The position numbers were made by a program, and so were the translations under genes. Below are positions 61,096 through 64,000 of a DNA stretch of 64,000 bases, piece after piece. The stretch comes from Clostridium saudiense (lineage in GTDB: Bacteria > Bacillota > Clostridia > Clostridiales > Clostridiaceae). The stretch covers positions 62,001 to 126,000 of the forward strand of contig NZ_CBYM010000002.1 of the NCBI RefSeq assembly GCF_000577815.1, in the 5' to 3' direction. Under the pieces are notes generated by a model. The model was given only the letters and a program-made list of their open reading frames with translations. It made no database searches and was not told the DNA's origin. Every line of letters begins with the position of its first letter. Within the stretch, counting starts at the first letter, position 1.

Positions 61096-61329
61096 CCCAT
61101 CCTCCATTTTACAGTATTTGTATAATTTTATTATATATTTTCTCTACCTATGATTCATATTGTAAATTTTATTTTTTTATCTTTTAATTTACTCTTTTTT
61201 GTTGTATAGTATATATTGTATTCGCTAATTAACGAAATAGTATATCACATTAATTCTTAAGTATTAGATATTAATGTATATTTACATAAAACTATAAATT
61301 TTTAATTTTAATAAAAGGAGCGTATTTTA

Positions 61330-62547
61330 ATGGCTAATTGTATCATAGCACAATCAGGAGGACCAACATCAGTAATTAATTCTAGCGTTGTTGGATTATT
61401 AGAGGCAAATAATACTTTAGGAACTTTTAACAAAGTCTTTGCAGGTTTAAATGGAATAGAGGGTATCTTAAACGGTAATATAATTGAACTTTCTTCATTT
61501 TCACAAGAAGAAATAAATAATTTTAGATATACACCTTCATCTGGTTTAGGTTCTTGCAGATATAAAATGAAAAAACTAGAAGAATCTACTGAAGAATATG
61601 ACAAATTATTAGAAATATTAAAAGCTAATGATATTAAAGCCTTCTTTTATGTTGGCGGAAATGATTCTATGGATACTACTGCAAAATTAAGCGCCTATGC
61701 TAAAAAAACTGGAATAGATATTAAATTTATAGGTATTCCTAAAACAATAGATAATGATTTAATGTATACTGATCACACACCTGGTTTTGGTAGTGCAGCA
61801 AAATTTATAGCTACTTCTGTACTTGAAACTTACTTAGATTCATCAGTGTATATAAACAATGGAATATTCATATTAGAAACTATGGGACGTGACACTGGTT
61901 GGTTAGCTTCTGCTGCAGCATTAGCTCAATTAAATGGAAAGCAAGTTGCTGATTTCATATATTTACCTGAAACTGCATTTGATATTGATAAATTTTTAAT
62001 AGATGTAAAAAATAAATTTGAAGAACAAAATCAAGTTTATATAGTAGTTTCTGAAGGAATAAGAACTGCTGAAGGTAAGTTTGTTGCTGAAGCTCACGCA
62101 CAAGCTCATGATAAATTCGGACATGCACAATTAGGTGGCGTTGGTAATTATCTTAAAAACTTAATAATTTCTTCTGGTATAACTAGCAGAGTAAAATCTT
62201 TAGAACTTGGAGTTCTACAAAGATGTGCAATGCATTGTGCCTCTAATATCGACATAGAAGAGGCTTATGAAGTTGGATATGAAGCATTAAGACAAGCTTC
62301 TCTTGGAAAATGTGGGTATATGATAGGTATAAAACGTGAAAGCAATACTCCTTACAAATCATCATACTTCTTAATAGAAGCTGATAAGATTGCAAATAAT
62401 GTTAAATATTTCCCAACTGAATGGATAAATGAAGAAGGAAATAATTTAAAAGCTGAAGTTCTTGAATACTTATCTCCTTTAGTTTCTTCAGTTCCATCAG
62501 TTATTTCATCACTTCCAATGCCAGTATTTAAGGTATTTAACAAATAA
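61330..62547 (+). CDS. Phosphofructokinase, PPi-dependent type (405 aa)
   Basis: The N-terminal loop AQSGGPTSVINSSVVG, then FFYVGGNDSMDT and IPKTIDNDLMYTDHTPGFGS, and METMGRDTGWLA-like ETMGRDTGWLA are PFK active-site motifs. The GGNDS sequence, in place of the GGDGS of ATP-PFK, indicates the PPi-type or related clade. It phosphorylates fructose 6-phosphate in glycolysis. AAAGGAGCG lies upstream of ATG 61330. Repeat copy 4 follows its stop. Confidence 0.88.
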   Translation: MANCIIAQSGGPTSVINSSVVGLLEANNTLGTFNKVFAGLNGIEGILNGNIIELSSFSQEEINNFRYTPSSGLGSCRYKMKKLEESTEEYDKLLEILKANDIKAFFYVGGNDSMDTTAKLSAYAKKTGIDIKFIGIPKTIDNDLMYTDHTPGFGSAAKFIATSVLETYLDSSVYINNGIFILETMGRDTGWLASAAALAQLNGKQVADFIYLPETAFDIDKFLIDVKNKFEEQNQVYIVVSEGIRTAEGKFVAEAHAQAHDKFGHAQLGGVGNYLKNLIISSGITSRVKSLELGVLQRCAMHCASNIDIEEAYEVGYEALRQASLGKCGYMIGIKRESNTPYKSSYFLIEADKIANNVKYFPTEWINEEGNNLKAEVLEYLSPLVSSVPSVISSLPMPVFKVFNK

Positions 62548-62562
62548 CTTAAGGTTAATCAA

Positions 62563-62690
62563 TGGTTATAAGTTAGTAGTTAGTAGTCTTAGGTATAAAT
62601 TTAGCTAAGATGGTTTTAAAACATATTATCCAAGAAGCTCGCTCTAGAGTTTCTTCCCTAACTACTAACTACCAACTCAAAACTATTTAG
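62563..62690. repeat. Dispersed intergenic inverted-repeat element, copy 4
   Basis: Ends AGTTAGTAGTTAG and CTAACTACTAACT are exact inverted copies. The right part continues ACCAACTCAAAACTATT and supplies the TAG stop of the aminotransferase gene. It lies between two convergent genes. Confidence 0.72.
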
Positions 62691-63978
62691 CATACCTCCT
62701 ACATAAATACTCTATAGTTTCTAAAAATATATTTGCTTCCTTTTTGGTATTATATATTCCCAAACTTACTCTAACTAATCCCGGTACTCCATTTTTACTA
62801 ACATAATTTTGAAGTTCATTATCTGCTATTCCTAATACTCTTCTTGTATATGGATGTGAACAAAATCCTCCTTGCCTTACTCCAATACCCCTAACTTCTG
62901 AAAGTTTTTCTCCAACCTCTTCATAGCTCATTCCATCAATAGTAAATACTAAAATTCCTAATCTATCATTAATATTTTCATTATCAGCATATAATCTCAC
63001 TCTACTTAAATCTTTAAGTCCATCAATTATATATTTTAATAATTCCTTTTCATTTTTCTCTATAGTATCAAATCCTATCCTCTCAACTTCTTTCATAGCT
63101 TCCATAATAGCTACAGCCCCAAAAAGATTAGGTGTTCCTGCTTCATTTTTTTCAGGAGTATTTAACCATATTTCTCTATCATCTAATACAAGATCTACAG
63201 TACCACCACCTTTTGAATCTGGTGGGTTCATATTGAAACTTTCCTTTAATCCAATAATTGCACCACTTCCAAATGGAGCATATATTTTATGTCCAGAAAA
63301 AACTAAAAAATCTATATTTTCTGAACTATCTTCTTGGCACATAGATACCCTTTTATGAGGAACTAATTGTGCCCCATCAACTATGATTTTACCTCCATAT
63401 TTATGAATTAATTTGGCTATTCTTTTTATATCATTTATATATCCAGTAACATTTGAAGCTCCTGTTATTGTTATATATTTTATACGTTCCCTATACTTAT
63501 CCACTAACTCTTCTATATCATTAATATTTATTCTTCCATCTTCACGTACTTCTACATACTTTAAATTACACTTACCTCTCCAAGGTAAATCATTTGAATG
63601 ATGTTCCATTCTTGTTGTAATTACAATGTCATCTTTGCTATTGATTAATATATTAGATAGCATATTTAATCCATCAGTAGTATTTGCAACAAAAATTGCT
63701 GTATAGATATCCTCTGGCGCATTAAAATACTTCAAAAGATAATTTCTACTCTCTTCATATAAATCACTACAATATAATGATTTTTGTCCATCACCCCTTT
63801 CAATTGACCCATAATATTCACTTGTTTCTAAAATTTTTTTCATAACTCTTTTAAAAGGCGGTGTAGTCGCTGCATTATCAAAGTTTATAGGAATAATCCT
63901 TCCCTTACCTTCTACATTAACCTTTTTATCCAACCCTACAAATAGTTTTCTTAAATCATCTTTATTATCCTTATGCAT
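62683..63978 (-). CDS. Class V aminotransferase, cysteine-desulfurase-like (431 aa)
   Basis: A PLP-dependent fold-type I enzyme: NFDNAATTPPFKRVM near the start, TRMEHHSNDLPWRG, VDGAQLVPH, the PLP lysine in FSGHKIYAPFGSG (near residue 229) and RQGGFCSHPYTRR carrying the candidate active cysteine. These are SufS/Csd-type features, so it may mobilise sulfur from cysteine; no SUF genes are in view. ATG 63978 with GGAGGG upstream is the start. Confidence 0.83.
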   Translation of the reverse strand: MHKDNKDDLRKLFVGLDKKVNVEGKGRIIPINFDNAATTPPFKRVMKKILETSEYYGSIERGDGQKSLYCSDLYEESRNYLLKYFNAPEDIYTAIFVANTTDGLNMLSNILINSKDDIVITTRMEHHSNDLPWRGKCNLKYVEVREDGRININDIEELVDKYRERIKYITITGASNVTGYINDIKRIAKLIHKYGGKIIVDGAQLVPHKRVSMCQEDSSENIDFLVFSGHKIYAPFGSGAIIGLKESFNMNPPDSKGGGTVDLVLDDREIWLNTPEKNEAGTPNLFGAVAIMEAMKEVERIGFDTIEKNEKELLKYIIDGLKDLSRVRLYADNENINDRLGILVFTIDGMSYEEVGEKLSEVRGIGVRQGGFCSHPYTRRVLGIADNELQNYVSKNGVPGLVRVSLGIYNTKKEANIFLETIEYLCRRYAK

Positions 63979-64000
63979 AACAATTCCCTCCAATACAATA

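Noticed and set aside
61096-61329. Manganese riboswitch (yybP-ykoY) upstream of the MntP-like gene
   Set aside because: The region is almost pure AT with none of the conserved GC-rich helices.

Overview
The window is AT-rich chromosomal DNA of a spore-forming Firmicute, most likely a Clostridium (sensu stricto). It has an alpha/beta-type small acid-soluble spore protein, very A/T-biased codons, purine-rich GGAGG ribosome sites and clostridial-type housekeeping genes. I cannot name the species from sequence reading alone.

Left chromosomal arm (1-19,627): the 5' part of murG, a spore protein gene, recJ, a DJ-1/PfpI protein, parC and parE, glutamate dehydrogenase, an UgtP-like glycosyltransferase, a PAP2 phosphatase, a YjdF-like membrane protein, a rhomboid protease, oligoendopeptidase F and several small proteins. 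Decay is visible: a histidine-kinase remnant and a patatin gene broken by one in-frame TGA. Four copies of a dispersed intergenic inverted-repeat element lie in the chromosomal arms, three of them overlapping the stop codon of a neighbouring gene.

Prophage (about 19,637-56,044, about 36.4 kb): a siphovirus-type prophage inserted in a host ybaK/EbsC-type gene. The 5' part of ybaK lies at 56,025-56,348 and its 3' part at 19,465-19,636, both on the minus strand, with a 9-bp shared core (CATCCACCA) at each end. On the right are a large serine integrase and a CI-like repressor (plus strand), with three operator-like palindromes before the leftward early operon. That operon holds small proteins, an HUH replication initiator, a VRR-NUC nuclease, a YopX protein, a Rha-type regulator, a nucleoid-associated protein and an ArpU-like late regulator. 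The late operon follows in canonical order: HNH, TerS, TerL, portal, protease, capsid, connectors, tail tube, tail chaperones with a -1 frameshift site, tape measure, tail proteins, an SGNH-hydrolase tail protein, holin and endolysin.

Between the endolysin and the left attachment site is a cargo zone of about 9 kb: an SF2 helicase, a divergent HTH pair sharing a perfect 15-bp inverted repeat, a small protein with an RNxxxH (HEPN-like) motif, a DNA adenine methylase under a promoter with two LexA/SOS boxes, an intact ybaK paralogue, and a SIR2-like/P-loop NTPase that looks like an antiphage defence protein. The SIR2 gene is bracketed by two similar junctions of a ybaK 3' fragment with the same phage-end sequence, so this segment may have been gained or exchanged separately.

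Right chromosomal arm (56,053-64,000): a small zinc-ribbon protein, a DUF4145-like protein, a DEAD-box RNA helicase with a terminator hairpin in its leader, a dicarboxylate/amino-acid symporter, a MntP-family protein, a PPi-type phosphofructokinase and a cysteine-desulfurase-like aminotransferase. I saw no tRNA or rRNA genes and no CRISPR array.
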